DNA of 64,000 nt from Tateyamaria sp. Alg231-49 (GTDB lineage: Bacteria; Pseudomonadota; Alphaproteobacteria; Rhodobacterales; Rhodobacteraceae). The stretch spans positions 25,615-89,614 of the forward strand of contig NZ_FRFA01000018.1 of the NCBI RefSeq assembly GCF_900143535.1, read 5' to 3'. Position 1 is the stretch's first letter; the number at the start of each line of letters is the position of its first letter. This document shows positions 49,143 through 58,791 of the stretch, piece by piece. The notes below the pieces were generated by a model. The model was given only the letters and a program-made list of their open reading frames with translations. It was not told the origin of the DNA and did not search any database. Both the position numbers and the translations under genes were made by a program.

Positions 49143-49270
49143 GGTCGCTCTCCACTGTTGGACCCAGATTGGGCGCGTTTTTTCCGCAGTGTTTGCCAAT
49201 TTGCGACGTGATCTTGCGTCGTTTTTCATGCGTGTTGGACGTTGCTCGCTCTGTAGGGCAATGTGCATCT

Positions 49271-50389
49271 ATGGGTTTTTCGCGCGACATTGAGACGATC
49301 GAGAGTGTGGTTTGCAAAGGTGATCCAGCCTTTGAACGTGTGCCCAAATCGAGATTGGATCAGGCCCTAGTGGCATTGAAATCCTGCGCCAATGACACGG
49401 ACAAAGACGGATTTTTGCTGACCGCGATGAAGGTTGTGGCGCTCGCTGGAAATGGCCACAGCCGATTGATCCCGAATGCGGCCATTTCGGTCGTACCGCG
49501 CCGCATCGTGGTCCGAGATGGTCAACCTGTATGGGTCGAAGACGGGCGCGCGCACCGCATTCTTGCGGTGGATGGTGCTCCATATGAACAGCTTTTGTCG
49601 GCATGGAGCGGGTTGCTGGCAGGTAACGTTGCGCGGTGCCAGGTCTTGTCTGGCATCATGTTGGCGTGGCCTGCTGCATTGCAATGGGCTGGAGTTGGGC
49701 ATGGCGAAAGCATTCGATACCATTTGGAAACAGGGGCAGAGCGTTCGTTTTCGTTGCAAGACGTCGTGCCTGCGCTGCCGCTTTATCCGGTGGCGGAAAC
49801 CGGGGCAGTGGACCCGCGTTTGGATGACCACGGCTTGCCTGGTGGATCCATCGTCGAAATGCGGTTCGCAGCGTGGTGGTGGCGCATCGCTGATTTGAAG
49901 GCTCTTGACGTTGAGCAAGTCACGAGGGGCGTCTCGCAGATGTCAGAGCAACCGGGTGCAAATGTTGTCATTGATTTGCGTGGCAATCCGGGTGGCAGCT
50001 TTTTGAAAGCAATTCCTTTGATCGACTGGTTGCGCACACAATGGCGCGGCACGCGGTGCGCCGTGTTGGTCAACGCCTACACATTTTCTGCATCGATTGT
50101 GACTGCGGCTTTGTTGACCTGCCACTTGGGATCACGGGCACAGTTGATTGGGTCAGACATGGGGGATGACTTGGCGTTCTTTGCAGAGGGGGGCACGATT
50201 GTTCTGCAAGATACCGGGGCGCATCTGCGGCACTCAACGGCCCACCATGATTGGGAGACCGGGCAGGTTGCCACCAGCACGCCTCCCGAGATTGCAGATC
50301 ACATGGTTGCTGCTGGCCCACTACACGTAATGCAAACTATGCGTGCAAAACAGGAACAGGCGGCGCTAACCTTTGTGCGAGAGGGCTGA
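49271..50389 (+). CDS. S41-family peptidase-like protein
   Basis: A 372-residue protein. VVIDLRGNPGGSFLKAIPLI and AYTFSASIVTAALL (nucleophile Ser after F) are the core of the C-terminal processing protease (S41) fold. ALAGNGHSRLIPNA near residue 60 resembles the DGHT(Y) segment of S41 subfamilies. No PDZ domain is obvious and there is no signal peptide, so it is likely cytosolic, unlike CtpA. The usual catalytic Lys is not evident, which fits the S41 subfamilies that use another base. Its substrate is unknown. It may be co-transcribed with the DUF3445 gene 41 bases downstream. Confidence 0.75.
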   Translation: MGFSRDIETIESVVCKGDPAFERVPKSRLDQALVALKSCANDTDKDGFLLTAMKVVALAGNGHSRLIPNAAISVVPRRIVVRDGQPVWVEDGRAHRILAVDGAPYEQLLSAWSGLLAGNVARCQVLSGIMLAWPAALQWAGVGHGESIRYHLETGAERSFSLQDVVPALPLYPVAETGAVDPRLDDHGLPGGSIVEMRFAAWWWRIADLKALDVEQVTRGVSQMSEQPGANVVIDLRGNPGGSFLKAIPLIDWLRTQWRGTRCAVLVNAYTFSASIVTAALLTCHLGSRAQLIGSDMGDDLAFFAEGGTIVLQDTGAHLRHSTAHHDWETGQVATSTPPEIADHMVAAGPLHVMQTMRAKQEQAALTFVREG

Positions 50390-50430
50390 GCTGGCTGGAA
50401 CCATTTGGGCGCTCATGCCAGATACCATGT

Positions 50431-51180
50431 ATGAGCTTGCCCGTTTTACAAAAGAACCTGCCCGACGACATGCGCCGATCGCGCGGTCTGCCCGGTATTC
50501 AGCCCGAAGGCGGGCCGTGGTTGCGCGTAGATGATGCCTATGCAGCGCAGATGGCGCGCCGGATTGCATTGCTTGAGGGACGGGCGGACGATGTTCTATA
50601 TCTCGACCCTAAAGCATTACCGGCCGCGCAAGAGCTGCTCGAAGCTGCGCTGGAGGCCTCGCTTGATCTGGGATTTACACGGGGCGGTGATGTCGTAACC
50701 TGTCCGGACGGTCGTAAGGTTGACGTATCGTCCATCCCGCCACTAGAGGCCTTGGGGCGCATATTTCAGAACGATTTTGTATTGATGGAACGGCGTGGTG
50801 ATCAGCATGTGCTGACAGGTGCGGTTTTGTGTTTTCCGGCCTCATGGCGCTTGAGCGAAAAGGCGGGGCGACCGCTGACAGACATTCATATCCCGGTCGA
50901 AGAATACACAGATGATCTGGCCCGGCGCGTGCAGCGGCTGTTTGACGGCATTCAAGTGGGCCGCCCGCTGTGGCGCTTTAATCAGCTTTGGTATCAGGAT
51001 CCCGAACTCTATCAACCGCGTTCGGCGGCAGAACCACGCCGAGTGGGGTCTGGCCTGAAAGAAGGGCCATACTACCGCACTGAACGGCAGACGCTTTTGC
51101 GCCTGCCGCACAGCAAAGCGGTGGTATTTGCCATTCACACCTACGTGCTTGCGCGCGCCGATGTGCCTGCGCTGACCTAA
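50431..51180 (+). CDS. DUF3445 heme-dependent oxidative N-demethylase homologue
   Basis: A 249-residue protein. Family features are PEGGPWLRVDDAYAAQMARR near the N-terminus, IFQNDFVLMERRGDQHVLTGAVLCFPASWRLSEKAGRPL, seen here as DFVLMERR and CFPASWRLSEKAG, and the C-terminal RLPHSKAVVFAIHTYV. The family includes the alpha subunit of dimethylamine monooxygenase. The other subunits (ferredoxin-reductase type partners) are not encoded nearby, so the substrate and electron donor here are unknown. The start MSLPVLQKN is chosen from family length. Confidence 0.82.
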   Translation: MSLPVLQKNLPDDMRRSRGLPGIQPEGGPWLRVDDAYAAQMARRIALLEGRADDVLYLDPKALPAAQELLEAALEASLDLGFTRGGDVVTCPDGRKVDVSSIPPLEALGRIFQNDFVLMERRGDQHVLTGAVLCFPASWRLSEKAGRPLTDIHIPVEEYTDDLARRVQRLFDGIQVGRPLWRFNQLWYQDPELYQPRSAAEPRRVGSGLKEGPYYRTERQTLLRLPHSKAVVFAIHTYVLARADVPALT

Positions 51181-51185
51181 AACTG

Positions 51186-51629
51186 TCAGCCACCGGCCCA
51201 GGCGTCGTCAAGCACAACGTGAGGCACGCCATCCGAGGTTTTGCGCAGACTGCGCCCGGTCGCGTCGACCACGCAGTTCACTTGCTGACGCCACGATGAA
51301 AACAGCGCAGAGCGTACAACATCGACCGGCGCATCAAATCGCAAGGTCAGCCGATGCCGTGCAGACCCGACGCGGCTGGCCGCTTTGATTTGCCCGGCAA
51401 ACGGCTGCCCAAGATAGCGTCCGCTGATCTTTTGTCCGGGGTGATAACCCGGTTGGGGGGCGTCCTTGGCCCGTGCGCTGAGCGTATTCCAATCGCGCGC
51501 GCCCCATTGGTGGGCGATGGATTCGAGCGCTTGGGCATGTGTGCAGGGCGTGCCTGCATCGTTCAGAGCCGCGCGCAACCGCTTGGCTTGCGCTTTCAGC
51601 GCAGCCCGTGATGGAAGGGGGATATCCAT
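51186..51629 (-). CDS. Glyoxalase_8-domain protein
   Basis: A 147-residue protein. The N-terminal 60 residues match the Glyoxalase_8 motif (ALKAQAKRLRAALNDAGTP, HAQALESIAHQWGARDWNTL), a small helical domain often found before a glyoxalase-like region. The C-terminal part is short and has no metal-ligand set I can see. The start MDIPLPS is chosen; an ATG 96 bases upstream is in frame but the extra residues look non-coding. It converges with the DUF3445 gene, 5 bases apart. Confidence 0.7.
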   Translation of the reverse strand: MDIPLPSRAALKAQAKRLRAALNDAGTPCTHAQALESIAHQWGARDWNTLSARAKDAPQPGYHPGQKISGRYLGQPFAGQIKAASRVGSARHRLTLRFDAPVDVVRSALFSSWRQQVNCVVDATGRSLRKTSDGVPHVVLDDAWAGG

Positions 51630-51870
51630 ATCCGTCTCCTGTCTATGGTCGCGAGACGTGCCGTTCGGGTCTGCGCATTGCCGGGGCTGCGACCAATCAA
51701 GGATCGGAGTGTCAGGCTTTACCATATGCGCAGGGCAGGGGCCTGAACCCTATGCGGCGTCCTTTAGGCGGTGTTGCCGTTAGGGGCAAGGGTGGTCTTG
51801 CTTTGACGGACAAGTCGTTTCTGGATTGCTGCGGGCAATCTTGGGCGTCGGTGTTTAAGAGGTGCGCTAC

Positions 51871-52668
51871 CTAGCCGTCGATGCGCGCGCCCATGATCGC
51901 GATGGCCTGCTGATAGACGGTCGCCGCATTCCATTGCTTGATCACCGCAAAATTGGGCTGGCCTTCCTGATAGCCCTTGCCGCGTTTCCATCCCTTTTTG
52001 CGCAAGAAGTTCGCCGTCGAGGCAAGCGCATCTGTTTGGTTATAGAAATCCACCCGTCCGTCACCATTTGCATCGACGCCATATTCCAAGGCGTTGCCCG
52101 GTAAGAATTGGGTATGGCCCAATTCGCCATGCTTGGCCCCTTTGGTGGCCCCGGTGATCGCGCCCTGATCGACGAGTTTCAGGGCGCCAATCGCATGTGG
52201 TCTGAAGAAATCCGAGCGGCGGCAATCATAGGTGAGGGTGACAATGGCTGACACAACCGGGCTGTCACCCATGAACCCGCCAAAGGCCGTTTCCATCCCA
52301 TGAATGGCGATGATTACACCAGCGGGCACGCCGTACTGACGTTCAAGGGTCGCATAAAAGTCGGGGCTGCGCGCCTTGCGCTTGCGCCCTTGGGCCACAA
52401 TGGTGTCTGCCCCGCGGATTTGCATGAACTTGGGCAGACTGTAGCGAAAGGATTTTTGGTTGCGGTCCGCGGCAATGGTGCCGGTGGCGTAGCGAGCCTG
52501 CGCAAGCGCGTCGAGGCCGCGTGCCTTGACCCCAGCGCGTTTGGCGTCGGTGGCAAAGCTTGCCTTCCAAGCGTCAAACCCGGCACTGGTGTTGCCACAA
52601 TTGGCGGCATGTACCGCGCTTGAGAATGCAAACATAGCGCACGCCAATCTCAGGGGTTTCAACAGCAT
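51871..52668 (-). CDS. Lytic murein transglycosylase (MltB/SLT_2 family)
   Basis: A 265-residue exported enzyme that cleaves peptidoglycan glycan strands. The signal peptide is MLLKPLRLACAMFAFSSAVHA. The catalytic Glu is in IAIHGMETAFGGFMG (about 125). DFFRPHAIGALKLVD, GELGHTQFLPGNALEYGVD and DALASTANFLRKKGW are SLT_2 family motifs. It has no lipobox, so it is soluble in the periplasm. The start was set at the signal peptide; an upstream in-frame Met adds 24 unrelated residues. Confidence 0.9.
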   Translation of the reverse strand: MLLKPLRLACAMFAFSSAVHAANCGNTSAGFDAWKASFATDAKRAGVKARGLDALAQARYATGTIAADRNQKSFRYSLPKFMQIRGADTIVAQGRKRKARSPDFYATLERQYGVPAGVIIAIHGMETAFGGFMGDSPVVSAIVTLTYDCRRSDFFRPHAIGALKLVDQGAITGATKGAKHGELGHTQFLPGNALEYGVDANGDGRVDFYNQTDALASTANFLRKKGWKRGKGYQEGQPNFAVIKQWNAATVYQQAIAIMGARIDG

Positions 52669-52785
52669 ACCGATACTCCGTCTCGCGCCTCTTCGGATGT
52701 AGCCTAGCTGAATTGAGATGGATTGGAAAATAGAGCGCACTGCTCGATGGCAATCGGCTCGACCCGGGCCACAGTGAGCGAGGCT

Positions 52786-53136
52786 TTAGTGGCTAAGGAT
52801 CATCTTTTGCATTTGGGTCATCCCCTCGAGTTCCGGGTTGTTGTTCATACGCTTGATTTCTTCTGCGCTCATAGAGTCGCGCAATGAAGATTCCAGATAT
52901 GTAACCTTCCGGCCCTCTTCGGGTTTGGGAAACATGATCGCAATATCGTCCCAAGCGTAGCCCACAACACCAGCCATCAGTACGAGGCCCAAAGCTGTAC
53001 CAAGGATAGGCAGAGGCAAGGTTGCCTTGGGTGCCGGATACAGGGTCGGTGCGGCTGGCATTTCGGACTGCTGTGCCGCGGGTCGCTTCGCGTTGATACG
53101 CGCAAGGCGTTGTTCAAATTCAGAATTCTTAGTCAT
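52786..53136 (-). CDS. One-TM protein of unknown function, paralogue of next gene
   Basis: A 116-residue protein: MTKNSEFEQRLARINAKRP, a Pro-rich linker, one TM helix (ILGTALGLVLMAGVVGYAW, about 44-62), then an acidic tail with MSAEEIKRMNNNPELEGM. The start, with SEFE(Q/A)RL four residues in, a basic coil, one TM helix and a short tail, is shared with the protein at 53288-53551. No known family is recognised. The pair lies behind glnA on the same strand but beyond its terminator. Confidence 0.6.
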   Translation of the reverse strand: MTKNSEFEQRLARINAKRPAAQQSEMPAAPTLYPAPKATLPLPILGTALGLVLMAGVVGYAWDDIAIMFPKPEEGRKVTYLESSLRDSMSAEEIKRMNNNPELEGMTQMQKMILSH

Positions 53137-53287
53137 GTGCGCCGGTCGGTTGGTTTCTTCGGGTCTTGACTGGATACCAATGGATCATGCTCAGATTAGG
53201 GCGATCAGATGCCGTTTGCGTGCAGGTGCCGCCCGATATGGGCCATGTAAAAAACAGCGCGCGATTGCCGATGTCTTCCTTTGGAAA

Positions 53288-53551
53288 CTATGAGCCCAAG
53301 GAGCTGATGCGCTGGACATCATCTGCACTGCTCAGGACCCGCGCAATGTCTTCGCGGGCAAAAGCAAAGGCGCTCGCCACCAACACACATCCGACCAGCA
53401 CGACCGTGACCGACTTTGACCGACTGGACGTGGACGAACGCGGCGCTTTGTCCTGAGCGTCGTTTTCGGGCGCGTAACCGCGTTGCGTCCGGACCCGCGC
53501 GCGGGACTGGGTACGCTTGAGGCGTGCTTCGAATTCGCTCATCGATTCCAT
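53288..53551 (-). CDS. One-TM protein of unknown function, paralogue of previous gene
   Basis: An 87-residue protein: MESMSEFEARLKRTQSRARV, a Ser/Arg-rich linker, one TM helix (VTVVLVGCVLVASAFAFA) and a short tail (REDIARVLSSADDVQRISSLGS). AAAGGA lies about 10 bases before the ATG at 53551. This start keeps SEFE four residues in, as in the neighbour, and is preferred over the internal ATG at 53542. The topology suggests a basic cytoplasmic N-terminus and an exported tail. The function is unknown. Confidence 0.58.
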   Translation of the reverse strand: MESMSEFEARLKRTQSRARVRTQRGYAPENDAQDKAPRSSTSSRSKSVTVVLVGCVLVASAFAFAREDIARVLSSADDVQRISSLGS

Positions 53552-53641
53552 CTGAACCGATCCTTTATGACCAATCTGAGTACAATTTGTATCAGCGGAT
53601 CATGGCCGGATTTTGGCGCCGCTTGGACAATGCAGGGCAAT

Positions 53642-53676
53642 AAAAAAAGGGCACCCCGTTGGAGGTGCCCTTTCAA
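53642..53676 (-). terminator. Rho-independent terminator of glnBA
   Basis: On the minus strand AAAGGGCACC pairs with GGTGCCCTTT across CTCCAACGG-type loop, then a T-run. It starts 20 bases past the glnA stop. Confidence 0.9.
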
Positions 53677-53695
53677 GTTTAGCTGCCAAGGAGGA

Positions 53696-55099
53696 TCAGC
53701 AGCTGTAGTACATGCCGAACTCAACCGGGTGAGGTGTGTGTTCGTAAGTCGTGATCTCTTCCATCTTGAGCTCGATGTAGCCCTCGATCTGGTCTTTGGT
53801 GAACACGTCACCGGCCAGCAGGAAGTCCATGTCTTTTTCGAGCTCTTCCATCGCTTCGCGCAGGGAACCGCAGACCGTTGGGATGCCGGCCAGCTCTTCT
53901 GGCGGCAGATCGTAAAGGTCCTTGTCGGATGGTTCGCCGGGATCGATCTTGTTCTTGATCCCGTCAAGGCCGGCCATCAACAGCGCGGCAAAGCACAGGT
54001 AAGGGTTGGCAGATGGATCAGGGAAACGAGCTTCGACGCGCTTGGCCTTGGGCGAGTCTGTCCATGGGATACGTACACAACCCGAACGGTTGCGGGCCGA
54101 GTAGGCGCGCAGAACGGGTGCTTCGAAACCTGGGATCAGACGCTTGTAGCTGTTGGTCGATGGGTTTGTGAAAGCGTTCAGCGCCTTTGCGTGTGTCAGG
54201 ATGCCACCGATGAACCACAGGGCCTCATCAGACAGGTCGGCGTATTTGTCGCCTGCAAACAAAGGTTTGCCGTCTTTCCAGATCGACATGTTCACGTGCA
54301 TACCAGTCCCGTTGTCGCCCGCGATGGGCTTGGGCATGAACGTCGCCGATTTGCCATAGGCGGCGGCAACGTTGTGGATGACGTATTTGTATTTCTGCAG
54401 CTCATCGCCTTGCTCGGTGACAGAGCCAAAGATCAGGCCCAGTTCGTGCTGACACGACGCCACTTCGTGGTGGTGCTTGTCGACCTTCATGCCGAGGCGC
54501 TTCATGGTAGAGAGCATCTCGGAGCGCAGGTCTTGCGCTTCGTCCGTTGGGTTCACAGGGAAATAGCCGCCCTTGACGCCGGGACGGTGGCCCATGTTGC
54601 CCATTTCGTATTCTGTGTCGGTGTTCCAGGACGCGTCCGTGGCATCAACTTCGTAGGATACCTTGTTGATGCTGTTGGAAAAACGCACATCGTCAAAGAG
54701 GAAGAATTCCGCTTCTGGGCCCATGTAGGCCACGTCACCGATACCGGTTGACTTAAGGTAGGCCTCGGCTTTTTCGGCTGTGCCCCGTGGGTCGCGGTCA
54801 TAGGCTTCGCCTGTATCGGGCTCAACGATCGAGCAGTGAACGCAGATCGTCTTTTCCGCATAGAACGGGTCAACATAGGCGCTGCCTTGGTCTGGCATCA
54901 GCTTCATGTCGGAGGCTTCGATCGATTTCCAGCCCGCGATGGAGGAGCCGTCAAACATAAAGCCTTCTTCGAGGAAATCCTCATCGACCTGATCGGCCAT
55001 GACGGTCACGTGCTGCAGTTTGCCACGTGGGTCTGTGAAACGGATGTCGACGTATTCGGCATCTTCTGCCTTGATCATGTCGAGAACGGGGTTTGCCAT
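53696..55099 (-). CDS. glnA: Glutamine synthetase type I
   Basis: A 467-residue ATP-dependent enzyme making glutamine from glutamate and ammonia, forming a dodecamer. Motifs are [15 protein letters not shown] near residue 48, [28 protein letters not shown] with the ATP-binding signature, and the adenylylation Tyr in [14 protein letters not shown] (about 397). The latter shows it can be switched off by GlnE. It follows glnB by 33 bases, the classical glnBA operon, with nitrogen control expected from the upstream region of glnB. Confidence 0.98.
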   Translation of the reverse strand: MANPVLDMIKAEDAEYVDIRFTDPRGKLQHVTVMADQVDEDFLEEGFMFDGSSIAGWKSIEASDMKLMPDQGSAYVDPFYAEKTICVHCSIVEPDTGEAYDRDPRGTAEKAEAYLKSTGIGDVAYMGPEAEFFLFDDVRFSNSINKVSYEVDATDASWNTDTEYEMGNMGHRPGVKGGYFPVNPTDEAQDLRSEMLSTMKRLGMKVDKHHHEVASCQHELGLIFGSVTEQGDELQKYKYVIHNVAAAYGKSATFMPKPIAGDNGTGMHVNMSIWKDGKPLFAGDKYADLSDEALWFIGGILTHAKALNAFTNPSTNSYKRLIPGFEAPVLRAYSARNRSGCVRIPWTDSPKAKRVEARFPDPSANPYLCFAALLMAGLDGIKNKIDPGEPSDKDLYDLPPEELAGIPTVCGSLREAMEELEKDMDFLLAGDVFTKDQIEGYIELKMEEITTYEHTPHPVEFGMYYSC

Positions 55100-55132
55100 G
55101 TGCGGAAAATCCTTCTTGTCTTGGATGTATAA

Positions 55133-56329
<1,197 letters not shown>

Positions 56330-57247
56330 TGCGTTTCACTTTGCTGTTTAAACTGCCGCAGGAGCCACAAAATCCCTGAGCTGACAGAAATCACGCGCGA
56401 CACGCTGCCCGATCTTGCCAAGGTTGGTGGTCAAAAGTTTGATCATGGGCATGCATTTGTGCTGTCCGGTGGAGCCGGACGCACGGGGGCGGCGCGTTTG
56501 GCTGCGCGCGGTGCGCTGCGCATCGGCGCTGGTCTGGTGACGCTTGGCGTACCACCCTCTGCGCAGATGGAGGTGGCCACGCAAATCACAGCCCTCATGC
56601 TGAGGCGCGTTGCGGATTGTGACGCGCTGATCGCCGTTCTGGAAGATGCTCGTATCAACGCGCTGTGCCTTGGGCCCGGTCTTGGGTTGGGTGATGATGC
56701 TGCGGGTCTTGTGGATGCAGTGCTGGGCGAAGGACACCTGAACCTGAGGCGTCGCATTGTCTTTGATGCGGATGCATTGACGCTGATTGCGCAGGGCGGC
56801 GCACGGATGACTGCGTTGAATGAAAACGCCATCCTCACGCCACACGGCGGCGAATTTGCCCGCCTGTTTCCGGACATTGCAGACAGGCTGGCCGCGGGCC
56901 AGATGTCGACATATGACAAAGTGTCCGCCACGCGCGATGCGGCGGCGCGCAGTGGCGCAATTGTGCTATTCAAGGGGGCACAAACGGTAATCGCTCATCC
57001 CGATGGGCGCGCATCTTTCCATGCGGCAATGCATGACCGCGCCGCACCCTGGCTTGCCACTGCCGGGGCAGGGGATGTGTTGGCGGGTTTTATCACGGGC
57101 CTTCTGGCACGCGGATTTGCCCCCATGTTGGCCGCAGAAGCGGCCACATGGTTGCACGTCGAGTGCGCACGCGTCTTTGGCGCCGGTCTGATCGCTGAGG
57201 ACCTGCCTGAGGTTTTGCCGCCGGTGTTGCGAGCCCTCGAAGCCTAG
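56330..57247 (+). pseudogene. nnrD: ADP-dependent NAD(P)H-hydrate dehydratase domain (NnrD), 3' half of disrupted gene
   Basis: This carbohydrate kinase-like domain dehydrates S-NAD(P)HX. Clear family residues start at PELTEITRD (about 56378) and run through KFDHGHAFVLSGG, GAARLAARGALRIGAGLVTL, NAILTPHGGEFARLFP and WLATAGAGDVLAGFITGLLA, so the fold is intact. It lacks a proper start: the first usable codon is GTG at 56459, inside the domain. Between 56329 and 56380 a different frame gives LPQEPQNP, the expected linker, so two small indels around it restore the original frame. This could be a real break or a sequencing error. Confidence 0.75.
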
Positions 57248-57744
57248 GCCGGTATGCGTGGTGTGCTCATGGCTGGAACCGACAGTTCCAGACCGTCTGC
57301 GTAGACGACGTAGGGCGCATCAAAACCCAGTCGGACCAACGTCATTTCACGCACCCCGAGGCCCGTGATGTATTCGTCGTCGATCAGGCATCCCGCTGGC
57401 ATCACCGCTTGGGTCGCTCCGCGCAGGGCTTTTGCACGCCAGTCGCGTACCAGCACCATTTGGGCCGCAGGAAGCATGGCGTGATGGGTCGGCTTGCTAT
57501 CTCCAAGCGATCCAGCGGCAACCTTGACCGCCTCTTCGCATACGCGCACGGTTTGCATCGCGGCAAGAGGAACCAGCCCGGCATTTCGGGTCACGATCCT
57601 GTCGCCGGGTGAAAGATACTCGACCGGAATTTCTCCGTCAGATGTCAAAATGATTGTGCCGGACACAAGCCCGACATGGGATATCTCTTTGCGCAACGGG
57701 GGCATTTGCCCGCTCAATTCGCGCCCGACCGTATTCGGTTTCAT
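57244..57744 (-). CDS. Hint (Hedgehog/intein-like) domain protein
   Basis: A 166-residue protein. GLVSGTIILTSDGEIPVEYLSPGDRIVTRNAG is a Hint-type N-terminal block, seen here as GTIILTSDGEIPVEYLSPGD. HAMLPAAQMVLVRDWRA and the late SVPAMSTPR match the Hint_2-type proteins abundant in roseobacters. The usual first Cys of self-splicing Hint domains is not present (GTIIL), so protein splicing is unlikely. There is no signal peptide. Its stop overlaps that of nnrD (CTAG). Confidence 0.75.
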   Translation of the reverse strand: MKPNTVGRELSGQMPPLRKEISHVGLVSGTIILTSDGEIPVEYLSPGDRIVTRNAGLVPLAAMQTVRVCEEAVKVAAGSLGDSKPTHHAMLPAAQMVLVRDWRAKALRGATQAVMPAGCLIDDEYITGLGVREMTLVRLGFDAPYVVYADGLELSVPAMSTPRIPA

Positions 57745-57892
57745 GGCGTCTCTCTTTTTGCAACCTGCCTCTATGTCAGGAAAAGATAGCTCAAGATGGG
57801 TTTAATGTCGCGCAACATCTTGCAGTTTCTATGGCACTGGTGCGCGAATACCTCTCGCCTCTTCTGGCAGGCTTTGCTAAGGCAGCGCTCAT

Positions 57893-57976
57893 GCGGGTGT
57901 GGCGGAATTGGTAGACGCACCAGATTTAGGTTCTGGCGCCTTTGGCGTGGGGGTTCGAGTCCCTTCACCCGCACCA
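57893..57976 (+). tRNA. tRNA-Leu (anticodon TAG)
   Basis: The 84-base class II tRNA has acceptor stem GCGGGTG/CACCCGC, D-loop TTGGTAGACGCA, and anticodon stem CCAGA/TCTGG with loop TTTAGGT. A long variable arm (GCGCCTTTGGCGT region), T-arm GGGGGTTCGAGTCCC and an encoded CCA end complete it. Confidence 0.96.
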
Positions 57977-58065
57977 CCTTGAAATGGTTAAAAATTTTCC
58001 CTCGCCGCCTTAGTGCTTCATCACGTTTCTGATCGTCTGGGTCACATGTGGGTCGCAAAAAGGTT

Positions 58066-58521
58066 TTGTTTCAGCGATTGTCGAATCCTAGGAATGGGCA
58101 CTCTGAATGGTGGCGACGGTTCTATTGTATTTGCTGCTTTCGCGAGCTGTCTCAACATCTTGAGGACCAACCGGGTGTCATGCACGCAGGCGAGGCGGAA
58201 ACTTCCATGATGATGGTGTGCGAACCAGGACTGGTTGACGATAGTGATCTTGGTGGGCTGGCCAGCCCCATGGACGGCAAAAAGTTTCTGCAAGCTGGAG
58301 AAGGATCGTATCGCTGGAGGCCATTCGCGCACGTGACCGAGAATGGTCTAGCGGGAAACCCAGCGCGGTCAAATGTGGTCAAGGGTGAAAAAATGCTGGA
58401 AGCCGCGGCGGAAGCGGTGGCGCGTTTGATTTGTGGTCCAGAGACGTGGGCTTTGCCCAATGACCTGCGTTTGGACGGTACAGGGGGTGTGCCATTTAGG
58501 GATAGAAACACAAACCGCTGA
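58066..58521 (+). pseudogene. Creatininase-family remnant, truncated and frameshifted
   Basis: The C-terminal part reads PGVMHAGEAETSMMMVCEPG...FAHVTENGLAGNP...PETWALPND, clearly a creatininase (creatinine amidohydrolase) family protein. Upstream pieces of the same gene lie in other frames: NGH at 58092, then GGDGSIVFAAFASCLNIL one frame away (after about 7 extra bases), then a return of frame before PGVMHAGE. The N-terminal two thirds of the enzyme are gone. The decay of a gene just downstream of tRNA-Leu fits an old insertion or deletion boundary. Confidence 0.75.
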
Positions 58522-58791
58522 AAAGAAACATGCCGCATGAATGCGCGCACCTGTGTTTGTGTTGGGCAGAGAGCCGACTTGCGGTGGCGCAGCAGGTCGA
58601 GTTTGAACCGCCGCTAGGAAGCGTACATTTCCTCAATTGTGGAAACATCACCCGTTTGAACTGGATGGCTCGGTGTTAGGACATTGGGCTGTTCAAAGAA
58701 GTCGCGAGTTCTACTTGCGCCGAACGATGGCTCCGAACCCAATGCGCCGCATTTCCGCGATGCCGCGAACGTCTGGTTTCGACGTCAAGCG
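58522..58791. other. Intergenic stretch, no gene seen
   Basis: The 270 bases between the creatininase remnant and the stop of the flavin oxidoreductase. No open frame with protein character; probably decayed sequence of the same region. Confidence 0.4.

Noticed and set aside
49143..49270. Short CGACG/CGTCG dyad between dddP and the S41-like gene as a DMSP-responsive operator
   Set aside because: The arms are only 5 bp and similar matches are expected by chance in GC-rich DNA.
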